This document shows, one piece after another, positions 17,401 to 25,278 of a stretch of 64,000 nt of DNA. The stretch's first letter is position 1. Every line of letters starts with the position of its first letter. The notes under the pieces were generated by a model. It did no database searches. It saw nothing but the letters and a program-made list of their open reading frames with translations, and was not told the DNA's origin. The stretch is from Sva-07 sp942492715 (GTDB lineage: Bacteria > Actinomycetota > Acidimicrobiia > Acidimicrobiales > Ilumatobacteraceae), in assembly GCA_942492715.1 (NCBI GenBank), contig CALOFW010000026.1, forward strand, positions 1-64,000, given 5' to 3'. A program made the translations under genes and the position numbers.

Positions 17401-18315
17401 GGTGTCCGGAATCGGCGCGGGTGGCGTCGTCGTGACGGTCGGCCGGATGAACAACTGGGCGAACGGGATCGCCTGGCGTTCGTTGTTGTTCTCCCACAGG
17501 TACGAGGTGTCGTTGCGATCGCCGTCGACCAGACCACGGTAGGAGAAACCGGCCTGACGACCGTGACCACTCCACGGGAACGTGAACCAGCCGCCGAGGT
17601 CGTTGCCGCCACGGTTGCCGGCACCGACTTCGCCCCACATCCTGATCGACGAATCCTTGGTGTTGGAGCCGCTTCCGGTCGCGCCGTCGATCGACCACGA
17701 TGCGAGACGGTGCCCGCCACCCAGTGCCCACGACCACGCACCGAGGTCGAGGAAGCTCCAACGGAGGTCCTGCCAGGCGGTTCCGTCCTTGTTCGTGGCG
17801 CGCCGGACCCTGAGCCCGTCGGTGAGGTCGCTGACCGCTCCACCGTTCAGCAGCCCGTCGATCGTGTCGGCCGAGAGCGCCGCCGGAGAGAACGCTTCGG
17901 TGCCGTCGATCGTCTCGCGGAGCCGCCTCGACGTCGACTGCCCGTAGTCGCGGAAGGTCCATCCCTCACGACCGCGTCCGATCAGCACCCAACCGCCGCC
18001 GTCGGTGGTCATGTCGCAGTAGAACTGATCGGGCCGAACGAGGGTGTCGGTGCGGATCCAGTAGATCCCGTCGGGGCTGGTGGGATGAAGCTGCTTGATC
18101 TCCCAGCACGAGGCGGCGGCGTCACCGGCCGTCGCACCGGACCCGGGTCCTGACGCGGCGGCCGGTTCGGCTGCGACCACATCGGACACCGTTGCCACGA
18201 TGGCAGCACCGGCGCCGAGCGCGGACAGAGCGAGCAGGGCGGTCAGGGACCGGGCCCGCCACCCGATCCCCGACCGCGTCCGGTGAGTTCCCTCGAGTTC
18301 GTCGTACCGCCGCAT
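14488..18315 (-). CDS. Giant secreted protein: fibrinogen-like domain, beta-propeller, six FN3 repeats
   Basis: A 1275-residue protein with an N-terminal signal peptide (hydrophobic segment about residues 24-48, then Ala-rich cleavage region). Residues 70-300 form a fibrinogen-C-like domain marked by YCDMTTDGGGWVLIGRG. Residues 320-700 hold repeated VYVGGKF / LIVAGQF / IYVGGNF blades of a delta-60-type beta-propeller. From about residue 705 to the end come six fibronectin type III repeats, most ending in DxxGNxS. Repeats 5 and 6 are the most alike, suggesting recent duplication. No sortase signal or C-terminal membrane segment is seen. It sits inside the exopolysaccharide locus, divergent from the chain-length gene, and may be a carbohydrate-binding surface or matrix protein. 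GGAAAGAG upstream of the ATG is a good ribosome binding site. Confidence 0.85.
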   Translation of the reverse strand: MRRYDELEGTHRTRSGIGWRARSLTALLALSALGAGAAIVATVSDVVAAEPAAASGPGSGATAGDAAASCWEIKQLHPTSPDGIYWIRTDTLVRPDQFYCDMTTDGGGWVLIGRGREGWTFRDYGQSTSRRLRETIDGTEAFSPAALSADTIDGLLNGGAVSDLTDGLRVRRATNKDGTAWQDLRWSFLDLGAWSWALGGGHRLASWSIDGATGSGSNTKDSSIRMWGEVGAGNRGGNDLGGWFTFPWSGHGRQAGFSYRGLVDGDRNDTSYLWENNNERQAIPFAQLFIRPTVTTTPPAPIPDTGLGAVTLAPGLDDRPAEIAGGVRGVLKTGDSEPQLDTPVLAITTIGDRVYVGGKFAQVRDAASGDLVDHRSLAAFDRITGAWISDFRPQLDGAVWDLDTVGGRLIVAGQFTNVDGVVGTSGLAALDPITGAVDPTWRASLTVSGTTQRPIARTLDVDGDWIYVGGNFTRIAGASRALPVGRLARVSVANGDPDTAFRPNVDGVPYDVDAANSKVQFVGYLRGVNGVARQGVGTLNAADGSIVGGLAEPLWTTSNTRRRYQQAVLSVGSEVWQGGSEHNVQVYRESDYGLLKSFVTHDRGGDTQVFARAGDTVVQGSHANAWIYHDATSWPSVDNYSRVDIYNWIGAFDAATHAYDDDFVPGLRSAYSEGAWALHTDADGCVWFGGDFLGGPYVNGQRQYLESFSKFCPRDVSAPTVPTSPVATIRGAGGVRVNWTASTDESPGYVGYEVLRNDRVVSPLVYGTSFLDASGSPADRYFVRAVDPAGNRSATSAVFVAADNQKPTVPTDLAARVEADRSVTLTWTASTDNVAVAGYRILDTGVEIGLVPGDQTTVNLPELTRGVHWFQLQAIDDAGNESAKTASVQVELDGDDELDGDDVSAPSVPTELVVEPNPVPVTLSVTWSPSTDDVGVTEYRIFRNGVLAQTVASDVTSVELDVGYGDHDIQIAARDAAGNESARTESVLGRLVAPDTTAPSVPTDLAATLDSATRLVTATWGASTDPSGVASYTMYRNTVEVAKVPGDATTTTLDLGVGSHSLQVSATDTVGNESAMTPSVLVEITAPPVADTSRPSTPRDLTTTVLEDDTIDASWSASRDNLGVAHYVITRNAVEVARVSGDRTTVDLDLGYGTHYIQVQAFDAAGNSSYRTPSSVVTVVPPPSADTWNPSTPRDLTAVLQSDGSIDVAWSASRDNVGVASYRVTRNGTEVAVVPAPDTTVKITSLGIGRHYIQVQAFDVAGNSSYRTPSAIVVK
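15611..15646. repeat. Perfect 18-base tandem duplication in an FN3 linker
   Basis: Two head-to-tail copies of an 18-base unit encode the doubled acidic LDGDDE-type linker between the second and third FN3 repeats. It is in frame and simply lengthens the linker by six residues. Confidence 0.8.
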
Positions 18316-18573
18316 ACGTGCTCTTTCCGCCAGGACTCACCGGTTGGTGTTGCAGGCACGACAGTACGAGGCGGCGCCGGCCCTTCGCCACCAAACGTGG
18401 TCAAGATCTGGCAAAATGCCACACTCTGTGTGGTTTCGACCCGCCACAGCGTGAAGAGTCCCTCATCAGGTTCAACGAATGCTCAAGGTGGCGCATCGCA
18501 GGTCCGATCTACTGGACGTGAATCAGGTCTCCCCGCGTCCCGACCGTCGTAGCGCGGCCACTGTCGCGTCGGG
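18316..18573. promoter_or_regulatory. Divergent regulatory region with stacked dyads
   Basis: This 258-base gap separates the FN3 protein gene (minus) from the chain-length gene (plus) and is visibly richer in A+T around 18390-18480. It contains ACCA-AACG-TGGT, GGCA-aaa-TGCC (18410-18420) and the perfect dyad CCACAC-tct-GTGTGG (18419-18433), which abut one another. These could be binding sites for a regulator controlling both genes. No coding sequence was found here. Confidence 0.45.
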
Positions 18574-20016
18574 GTGGGCAACGTCGTGAGCACCCCGCTC
18601 CCCGAGACGTCGACGATCGGACCGCTCGAGGCATTCTGGCGATTCCGCGCCTGGACCGTGCCGGTGACGATCGTGATCGGTCTCCTCGCCGGTGTCTTCG
18701 TGCTCGCGACGTCGGGCACCTCCACCGCCTCGACGACGCTGTACCTGACCGACCCTCGTGGCACCCCGGTGTTCCGCGACGGCTCGAGCACACCGACCGA
18801 CCTCAGCCGCTACGCCCGCCAGCGAGCAGAGTTCGCCGACTCGGCCGAAGTCCACGAAGTCGTGGCCGCAGCGATCGACGGGGAGACGGTCGAGTCCGTC
18901 GACGACGTCGTCGTCACCGGGACGACCTCGAGTTCCGACGTCCGGATCGATTGCACCGCCGCCAGCGAGGAGCGCGCGCTGCGCATCTGCGACGAAGTGG
19001 TCGCCGCCTATCTGGCGCTGACCGAGCGCGACACGATCGCACGCGCTGACGCGACCGTCGACGCCTTCCTCTCCGAGCGAGACCGCCTCGTCGACCAGAA
19101 CGGCGGGCAGAACACGATCGATCAGATCGACCTGCAGATCGCCGAGGTCCGCTCCGAAGCGGCGCTGCTCGGCAACGGCGTCGAGTTCGTCGAGCCGGCC
19201 AAGGTCGACGACGATTCCCGCATCCTGCCCGCCCTGCAGTACACGATCGCAGCGCTCCTCTTCGCAGCGTTCGCCACGGCGATCATCGCGTGGTTCCGCG
19301 CCGGCCGTCGACCGGTGGTGACGACGAGTTCCGATGCCACCGCGAGCCTCGATGCGCCGCTTCTCGGCGAAGTGACCGAGGCTCCGGCACAGCTCTTCGA
19401 GCCGAACACGCCTCCCGGCGCCGCCTACCAGCTGCTGGCCACGAGCCTCGGCGCCGTGCATCCGGACGGCGGTGTGATCCTGACCGCCACGGCCACACCC
19501 AGCCAGCACGCCGCCGAGACCGTCGCCCGCCTCGCAGTGGCGGCAGCCCGGGAGGGTCGCAGCGTGCTGGTCGTCGACGCGAATCTCCACGATCGGAGGA
19601 TCAGCCGCCTCTTCGGCTTCGACCACGCCCTCGGCGGGTTCACCGAACTGCTGGCGGGCCTCGCGACCATCGACGACGTGCACCGCAGGATCGGTGTGGG
19701 CGGCGAAGCCACCCTGGATCTGCTGGTCGGCGGTCGAGCGGTCGACGATCCGGCCGGACTCTTCCGGTCCCAGGCCGCCCGCTCGACGATGCACACCCTG
19801 CGCGACCGCTACCAGCTCGTACTCCTCGACGTCCCGCCGCTGCTCGCCGTGGCCGACGGTTCCGCCCTGGCCGGTGATTCCGACGGGGTGGTCCTCATCG
19901 TCGAGCGCGGCGCCGATGCCCGAGATCTCGACATCGTGCGGCAACGGCTCGACGTGCTGCGGGCCGACTTGATCGGTGTCGTGTACGACCACCGGGCCCA
20001 CGACCCCGGGCGGTGA
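18574..20016 (+). CDS. Wzz/CpsC-CpsD-like chain-length protein with degenerate P-loop
   Basis: The 480-residue protein has a membrane helix at about 29-50, an extracytoplasmic segment, a second helix at about 213-234 and a cytoplasmic BY-kinase/ParA-like domain. That is the layout of polysaccharide copolymerase-kinase fusions that set chain length. The Walker A' strand (VLVVDANLHDRR) and Walker B (LVLLDVPPLL) are recognisable. The Walker A region reads TATPSQHAAETVARLA, without the GK[ST] of active kinases. No Tyr-rich C-terminal tail is present. It is probably a regulator or scaffold rather than an active tyrosine kinase. A second GTG at 18586, with GGGGTGGG upstream, is an alternative start. 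It overlaps the flippase-polymerase gene by four bases. Confidence 0.8.
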   Translation: MGNVVSTPLPETSTIGPLEAFWRFRAWTVPVTIVIGLLAGVFVLATSGTSTASTTLYLTDPRGTPVFRDGSSTPTDLSRYARQRAEFADSAEVHEVVAAAIDGETVESVDDVVVTGTTSSSDVRIDCTAASEERALRICDEVVAAYLALTERDTIARADATVDAFLSERDRLVDQNGGQNTIDQIDLQIAEVRSEAALLGNGVEFVEPAKVDDDSRILPALQYTIAALLFAAFATAIIAWFRAGRRPVVTTSSDATASLDAPLLGEVTEAPAQLFEPNTPPGAAYQLLATSLGAVHPDGGVILTATATPSQHAAETVARLAVAAAREGRSVLVVDANLHDRRISRLFGFDHALGGFTELLAGLATIDDVHRRIGVGGEATLDLLVGGRAVDDPAGLFRSQAARSTMHTLRDRYQLVLLDVPPLLAVADGSALAGDSDGVVLIVERGADARDLDIVRQRLDVLRADLIGVVYDHRAHDPGR

Positions 20017-22790
20017 CGGTGCCGGCCATCACGTCCACGGGCGGGTCGACGGCGCGCCGTCCGCTGGGCGCGATCGTCTCACAGCTGATCGTCGCCGGCT
20101 CGAGTCTCCTCCTGTCGTTCGTCGCCCTGCGCGAACTCGGCGCCAGTGGCCTCGGCGTCTTCAGCCTCCTGCTCGGCGTCCTGATCACGGTCAACTCCGT
20201 GCAGACGGGCTGGATCGGTGACTCGCTGACTGTCCTCGATCGATTCGATCCGGGCATCAGGCGCGCGCTGTTCCAGTCCCAGTGGGCGGCCGTCGGGCTC
20301 ATCTCACTCGTCACCTACGCGATCGCACTCCAGGTCGACGGCGTGGACGGCACCGCCGCTGCACTGTTCGCGCTGGCCTCGGTCGCGTGGTCGCTCGAGG
20401 AGACCTGCCGCCGGATCCTGATCGCACGACGCGAGTTCTGGAGCCTCGTCGCCAACGACACCGCATTCGCCGTCGGGTCGCTCGGTCTGGTCGCCGCGGT
20501 GATCGCGTCGGGCAACGACCTGACGATCGAGATCATGATCCTCTCGTTGCTCGCCGGTGGCATCGTTGCGATCGGACTCGCGGTGGTGCAGCTCCCACGC
20601 ATCGAACTGCTGCGCGGGCCCGTCGAGCCGTCACGGATGCGGGAGCTGGCCTCGTTCGCGGGGTGGCGCGCCATCCAGGTCGGCCTGCGGCCGGGAACGA
20701 TGGCCATCGTGCGGGCGGTCGTCGCCGCGACCGCCGGCTTCGCCGCGCTCGGTGAGCTGGAGGCGGCTCGCCTGTTGATCGCTCCGGTCCTGACGATCGT
20801 CAACGGCGCCGGCGTGTACCTCCTGCCCACGTACGCGAACCAGGTGCGACGACTGGCGCCGTTCCGTCCCACGATCCGACGGGCGATGCTCGTGGTCGCC
20901 GCACTGGCGGGCGCGTACGGCGTTCTCGCCATGCTGCTCCGAGACCTGCTCGTCGACCTCCTGACCAACGGTGACACCGTCGTGAGTGCGGGAGCGGTCG
21001 TGTCGTGGATCACCTTCTCGGTCGCGTTCGGCGTCGGCGTGCCGGCCGGCAGCGCGATGGTCGCTCTCGGGCACTCTCGGCGCACCTTCGCGATCCGCGC
21101 CGTCGATGCGGCGATCGGCGTCACCGCTGCCTCGCTGCTCGCCGTCGCCGGCTTCGTCGCTGCCGTACCTGCCGGGCTCGCGGCCGGCGCGTTCGTGGGC
21201 GCTGCACTCCTCGTACGGGCGCTGCACCGCGAGCCGGCGCGCGTCGCACCCGACGATCCCGCCGACACGCTCTCCGAGACCCCCGCCGACACGGTGGCCG
21301 GCATCGTGCCTCCCCCACCGATCGCCCCGGCCCACTGGCGGTGGTCCGCCGACGATCCACCGTCACCCCCACCGGCACCGGTGCCCGCCGCGTCGTCGCC
21401 CCCTCCACCACCCCGGCGGTCGGCGCGCCCACGTCCCGCGAGACCGGCGATGCGGGTCCGTACGCCGGCGTCTCGATCGCGGAGGCGCAACGGCGTCGAC
21501 TGGCATCGCGAACTGCTCTGGGTCGTTCCGCTGCTGATGATCGTCGCCACCGAATGGAAGATCCGTCGGCGGAACATCGACGACCTGCTGTCCGGATCGA
21601 TCGACCCGATGATCGCCATCGAGCTGCTCGTGTACGCCGTGGCCGGCCTGTGGGCGATCTGGCGGTTGGTGCCGAGCAAGCCTCGACTGCAGCCGCTGAT
21701 GATGATCATGTGGGGCTACGTCCTCACGACGGCGGTGAGTGCGCTCTACTCCAGCTTCCCGATGCTCGCACTGGCCCGCGCGGTCCAGCTCGTGATCATC
21801 GCCACGGTGGTGCAGCTGATCGCCAGCCAGGGCACCCTCGTGACGATCACCCGGTTCCTGCACGGCTGGATCGTGCTCCTCACCGTTTCGATCGCAGCCG
21901 GGCTGGCGTACGTCGCACCGACGACCGGCCCCCAGGAGGGGCGGTTCACCTGGCTGTCGGTGCACAGCGTCAGCGCCGGATCGATGCTCGCCCTCTCGGT
22001 GCCGCTGCTCCTCGGTCTCTGGCTCTCGGCAGCACGTCGTCCACTCCCGTGGCCTCGATGGGCCTACGGAAGCCTCTTCCTGATCCACCTCGTGTTCCTC
22101 CTGCTGACGCGGACCCGAGGATCGATCGGCGGTGCACTCGTGGCCATCGCGGTCATGGCCTGGCTGTCGTCGGGCCGCAGGATGAAGCCCGAGCTGGTAC
22201 TCGGCAGCCTGGTGATCGGTGGCGCCCTGGCGCTCGCGTTCGGTCGACCGGTGCTCGAGTTCCTGACCCGTGGTGAGACCGTCGATCAGATCGGCACGTT
22301 CAACCGCCGCACCGAGATCTGGTCGCTCGCATGGGAGTCGTTTCTCGAACGTCCACTGTTCGGCCTCGGCTTCAACTCGGCGAAGGGCGTCTTCTTCGAC
22401 GAGACCGGGCTCGGAGGCGCCCACAACGCCGCGATCAACGTCATGATCGATGTCGGGCTCGCCGGCTTGATCTGGTGGGTTGCCCTGATCGTCGGATGCC
22501 TCGTGGTGCTCGGCCGGCTGCGTGGCGGCGAACGTCGGTCGCCGATGCTGTTGCTCGGCGCCACCGGAACCGCACGCTCGGACCACCTGGTCCTGATCGG
22601 GCTGTTCACCGCCATGCTCGTCAACAGCATCACCACCGAAGGTCTCGGAGCAGGCGTGAACGTGTCGGCGATCTGGCTGTTCATCGCGGCCGCCTGGCTC
22701 ACGGTGCTCGACCGCGACCAGCGAAACGCCCGCTCAGCTCGCGAGCGCGAGCTGACGGTCGACCCGGTCGCGAGCCTCGCAGGACGTTGA
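20013..22790 (+). CDS. Flippase (Wzx-like) fused to O-antigen ligase/polymerase (Wzy/WaaL-like)
   Basis: A single 925-residue reading frame starting at the GTG that overlaps the previous stop. Residues 1-410 are a polytopic oligosaccharide-flippase-type region of about 12 helices. Residues 410-490 are a Pro/Arg-rich, probably cytoplasmic linker. Residues 490-900 form a second polytopic domain with O-antigen ligase features: LTRTRGSIGGALV, RRTEIWSLAWESFLERPLFGLGFN, and a His in GGAHNAAINVM within the large loop. It would move undecaprenyl-linked repeat units across the membrane and polymerise or ligate them. The fusion is unusual, since Wzx and Wzy are normally separate proteins. No frame break is seen at the junction. 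Confidence 0.85.
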   Translation: MTVPAITSTGGSTARRPLGAIVSQLIVAGSSLLLSFVALRELGASGLGVFSLLLGVLITVNSVQTGWIGDSLTVLDRFDPGIRRALFQSQWAAVGLISLVTYAIALQVDGVDGTAAALFALASVAWSLEETCRRILIARREFWSLVANDTAFAVGSLGLVAAVIASGNDLTIEIMILSLLAGGIVAIGLAVVQLPRIELLRGPVEPSRMRELASFAGWRAIQVGLRPGTMAIVRAVVAATAGFAALGELEAARLLIAPVLTIVNGAGVYLLPTYANQVRRLAPFRPTIRRAMLVVAALAGAYGVLAMLLRDLLVDLLTNGDTVVSAGAVVSWITFSVAFGVGVPAGSAMVALGHSRRTFAIRAVDAAIGVTAASLLAVAGFVAAVPAGLAAGAFVGAALLVRALHREPARVAPDDPADTLSETPADTVAGIVPPPPIAPAHWRWSADDPPSPPPAPVPAASSPPPPPRRSARPRPARPAMRVRTPASRSRRRNGVDWHRELLWVVPLLMIVATEWKIRRRNIDDLLSGSIDPMIAIELLVYAVAGLWAIWRLVPSKPRLQPLMMIMWGYVLTTAVSALYSSFPMLALARAVQLVIIATVVQLIASQGTLVTITRFLHGWIVLLTVSIAAGLAYVAPTTGPQEGRFTWLSVHSVSAGSMLALSVPLLLGLWLSAARRPLPWPRWAYGSLFLIHLVFLLLTRTRGSIGGALVAIAVMAWLSSGRRMKPELVLGSLVIGGALALAFGRPVLEFLTRGETVDQIGTFNRRTEIWSLAWESFLERPLFGLGFNSAKGVFFDETGLGGAHNAAINVMIDVGLAGLIWWVALIVGCLVVLGRLRGGERRSPMLLLGATGTARSDHLVLIGLFTAMLVNSITTEGLGAGVNVSAIWLFIAAAWLTVLDRDQRNARSARERELTVDPVASLAGR

Positions 22791-22802
22791 CCCGGCGCAC
22801 CT

Positions 22803-22808
22803 TAGGAT
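22803..22808 (+). promoter_or_regulatory. -10 box (TAGGAT) for UDP-glucuronate decarboxylase
   Basis: TAGGAT lies 6 bases before the ATG at 22815 in a 24-base gap. It suggests a separate leaderless transcript for this gene. Confidence 0.45.
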
Positions 22809-22814
22809 GACGAC

Positions 22815-23747
22815 ATGGCAAGAGTGGTCGTCACCGGCGGAGCAGGCTTTCTCGGATCCCACCTGTGTCGCGCCCTGCTGGAGCGCGGTGACGAGGTCGT
22901 CGCACTCGACAACCTCGTCACCGGGTCGATCACCAACATCGAAGAGTTGTTCGGAGCGGGATTCACGTTCGTCGAGCACGACGTCAGCACGCACGTCTGG
23001 GTACCGGGTCCTGTCGACGTCGTGATGCACCTGGCCAGCCCGGCCAGCCCGGTCGACTTCGAACGCATCCCCATCCAGATCCTCAAGGTCGGTGGGCTCG
23101 GGACGCACAACACGCTCGGGCTCGCACTCGCCAAGGGTGCCCGCTACTTCCTCGCCTCGACGTCGGAGGTCTACGGCGACCCGCTCGTGCACCCCCAACC
23201 CGAAGAGTACTGGGGCAACGTCAATCCGATCGGTCCCAGGGGCGTCTACGACGAGGCCAAACGGTACGCCGAAGCAATGACGATGGCCTACCACCGACAC
23301 CACGATGTCGATGTGCGCATCGTCAGGATCTTCAACACCTACGGCCCCCGGATGCGACCCGACGACGGGCGCGCCGTGTCGAACTTCCTGGTGCAAGCGC
23401 TGCGCGGTGAACCGATCACGATCTTCGGCGACGGTGGGCAGACACGCTCGTTCACCTACGTCGATGACGAGATCCGTGGGTTCCTGGCGCTGCTCGACTC
23501 GGATCTGACCACGCCGATCAACATCGGCAACGACAACGAGTTCACGATTGCGCAGTTGGCAGAGTTGGTTCTCGATGTGACCGGCTCCACATCGGAGCTC
23601 GTCCATCTGCCCCTGCCCGTCGACGATCCGATGCAGCGCAAGCCCGACCTCACCAAGGCCCGCACGCTGCTCGGATGGGAACCGACCGTTCAGTTGCGGG
23701 AAGGGCTCGAACGCACGGCGGCGTACTTCTCGTCCCGCCCGCTCTGA
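22815..23747 (+). CDS. UDP-glucuronate decarboxylase (UDP-xylose synthase)
   Basis: A 310-residue extended SDR with an NAD-binding GGAGFLGSHL at the N-terminus. It has the near-invariant UXS segment VYGDPLVHPQPEEYWGNV, followed by GPRGVYDEAKRYAEA with the catalytic Y-x3-K (YDEAK), and FNTYGPRM. It oxidises and decarboxylates UDP-glucuronic acid to UDP-xylose in the cytoplasm. The convergent neighbour encodes UDP-glucose dehydrogenase, which makes its substrate. The pair therefore supplies glucuronate and xylose for the polymer made by this locus. Confidence 0.95.
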   Translation: MARVVVTGGAGFLGSHLCRALLERGDEVVALDNLVTGSITNIEELFGAGFTFVEHDVSTHVWVPGPVDVVMHLASPASPVDFERIPIQILKVGGLGTHNTLGLALAKGARYFLASTSEVYGDPLVHPQPEEYWGNVNPIGPRGVYDEAKRYAEAMTMAYHRHHDVDVRIVRIFNTYGPRMRPDDGRAVSNFLVQALRGEPITIFGDGGQTRSFTYVDDEIRGFLALLDSDLTTPINIGNDNEFTIAQLAELVLDVTGSTSELVHLPLPVDDPMQRKPDLTKARTLLGWEPTVQLREGLERTAAYFSSRPL

Positions 23748-23772
23748 GCCGTCGCCCCGGTTCCGAGATCGG

Positions 23773-25092
23773 TCAGCGGCGACCGACGCCGTCGTACTCG
23801 AAGCCGGCTTCTCTGACGAGATGAGGGTCGAGCAGGTTGCGGGTGTCGACGATCGAGACGCCGGGCCGGCTTCGCGCTGCGAACGCCGCGAGCTCGATCT
23901 TGGCGAAATCGGGCCACTCGGTGAACACGGCGATGACATCGGCGCCCGATGCGACCTCGAGCGGATCGTCGAGCAGATGGATGCCATCGAGAACCTGTTG
24001 CTGGTGCGGCGTCAGCTCGCCGGTCGTGGTGGGGTCGTACGCCCGCACCGACGCGCCGAGCCGACGGAGTTCCTCGATGATCGCCAGTGCCGGCGACTCA
24101 CGCAGGTCGTCGGTGCCGGCTTTGAAGGTCAACCCGAGCCCACCGACCGTGATCCCGGACAGGTCGTGGTCGGGCCGCCCTGCGGCGGCGGCGATCTTCG
24201 ACACCATGCGATCGAGCTGTTCGTCGTTGACGTCGATGACGCCGCGCATCATCGTGAAGTTGTAGCCGTGGTCCTCGGCGATCTTCACCAGCGCCCGGGA
24301 ATCCTTGGGGAAGCAGCTGCCTCCCCAACCCGGACCGGGTCGGAGGAACTGCATGCCGATCCGCTGGTCGGATCCGATGCCTTCGACGACCGCGGCGACA
24401 TCGGCACCGACTGCCTCGCACATCGCGGCGACCGCGTTGACGAAACTGATCTTCATCGCCAGGAAACCGTTCGCCGCGTACTTGATCGTCTCGGCCGAGG
24501 CGGGATCGGTGATGTGGATCGGCGCGTCGACCTGCGCGTACAGATCGGCCACTCGCTCGGCCGCGGAGCGGTCGACGCTGCCGATGACGACGCGGTCGGG
24601 ATGGAGGAAGTCGTGCACGGCGGTTCCCTCGCGGAGGAATTCCGGGTTCGACACCACGCTGACGTCGGTGCGTTGCAGCACCCGCTCGACCGCCAGCGTC
24701 GAACCGACGGGCACGGTCGACTTGTTGACCACGACCGCGCCGGACTTGAGCACGGGCGCGATCTGCGCGGCGGCCTGCTCGATGTACGACAGATCGGCGC
24801 TGCCGTCGTCGCCCTGCGGGGTGGGGACGCACAGGAACACGATGTCGGCATCGCGGGCGGCCTCCGCCGCTCCGAGGACGAACTCCAGCATGCCGGCGGC
24901 GCGAGCGGCGTTGACGATCGTCTCCAGGCCCTCCTCGACGATCGGGATGTGTCCGGCATTGAGCAGGTCGACCTTCCGCGGGTCGATGTCGCCGCACACG
25001 ACGTGATGACCGAGGTGGGCGAAGCAGGCGCCGGTGGTCAGCCCGACGTAGCCGGTGCCCACCACGGCGAGTCGGATCGGTGTATCGGTCAT
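23773..25092 (-). CDS. ugd: UDP-glucose 6-dehydrogenase
   Basis: A 439-residue protein with NAD-binding GTGYVGLTTGACFA at the N-terminus. The catalytic Cys lies in GPGWGGSCFPKDSRAL near residue 263, and STVPVGST precedes it. The length and three-domain layout match UDP-glucose/GDP-mannose dehydrogenases. It converts UDP-glucose to UDP-glucuronate with two NAD+. It converges on the UDP-xylose synthase gene with a 25-base gap; part of that gap and the stop region form a weak GTCGCC/GGCGAC dyad that may terminate both. It is divergent from the MscS gene. Confidence 0.95.
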   Translation of the reverse strand: MTDTPIRLAVVGTGYVGLTTGACFAHLGHHVVCGDIDPRKVDLLNAGHIPIVEEGLETIVNAARAAGMLEFVLGAAEAARDADIVFLCVPTPQGDDGSADLSYIEQAAAQIAPVLKSGAVVVNKSTVPVGSTLAVERVLQRTDVSVVSNPEFLREGTAVHDFLHPDRVVIGSVDRSAAERVADLYAQVDAPIHITDPASAETIKYAANGFLAMKISFVNAVAAMCEAVGADVAAVVEGIGSDQRIGMQFLRPGPGWGGSCFPKDSRALVKIAEDHGYNFTMMRGVIDVNDEQLDRMVSKIAAAAGRPDHDLSGITVGGLGLTFKAGTDDLRESPALAIIEELRRLGASVRAYDPTTTGELTPHQQQVLDGIHLLDDPLEVASGADVIAVFTEWPDFAKIELAAFAARSRPGVSIVDTRNLLDPHLVREAGFEYDGVGRR

Positions 25093-25156
25093 CTCGTCAC
25101 GCTTTCATGAGTCCGCCACAGCAGCCACGCCGAAGCGCAGCGGGCCACAATGTTAC

Positions 25157-25227
25157 CCGATGCAAATCGGCCGGGTCCGAATCTTGACGAAGGTGAGAGA
25201 GACGGGGATCACCGGTTCGCAACCGGT
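25157..25227. promoter_or_regulatory. Dyads in the ugd/mscS divergent region
   Basis: CCGAT-GCAA-ATCGG lies at 25157-25170 and the perfect 7-base-arm repeat ACCGGTT-CGC-AACCGGT at 25211-25227. The latter sits 8 bases upstream of the -10 box of the MscS gene, where a repressor would block polymerase. The rest of 25093-25248 shows nothing else. Confidence 0.45.
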
Positions 25228-25235
25228 CGAGTGGG

Positions 25236-25241
25236 TACGTT
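25236..25241 (+). promoter_or_regulatory. -10 box (TACGTT) for the MscS gene
   Basis: TACGTT is 7 bases before the ATG at 25249. It favours that ATG over the GTG at 25231 and the duplicated ATG at 25267. Confidence 0.45.
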
Positions 25242-25242
25242 C

Positions 25243-25278
25243 GACGCCATGCACCTGCCGGACGCCATGCACCTGCCG
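25243..25278. repeat. Perfect 18-base tandem duplication across a start codon
   Basis: GACGCCATGCACCTGCCG occurs twice head to tail, creating two in-frame ATG codons (25249 and 25267) at the N-terminus of the MscS-family protein. Confidence 0.85.

Noticed and set aside
14563..18153. 1196-codon open frame on the plus strand opposite the FN3 protein gene
   Set aside because: Arg/Gly/Val/Asp-rich composition with no recognisable domain; it is the antisense shadow of a clear secreted-protein gene in high-GC DNA.
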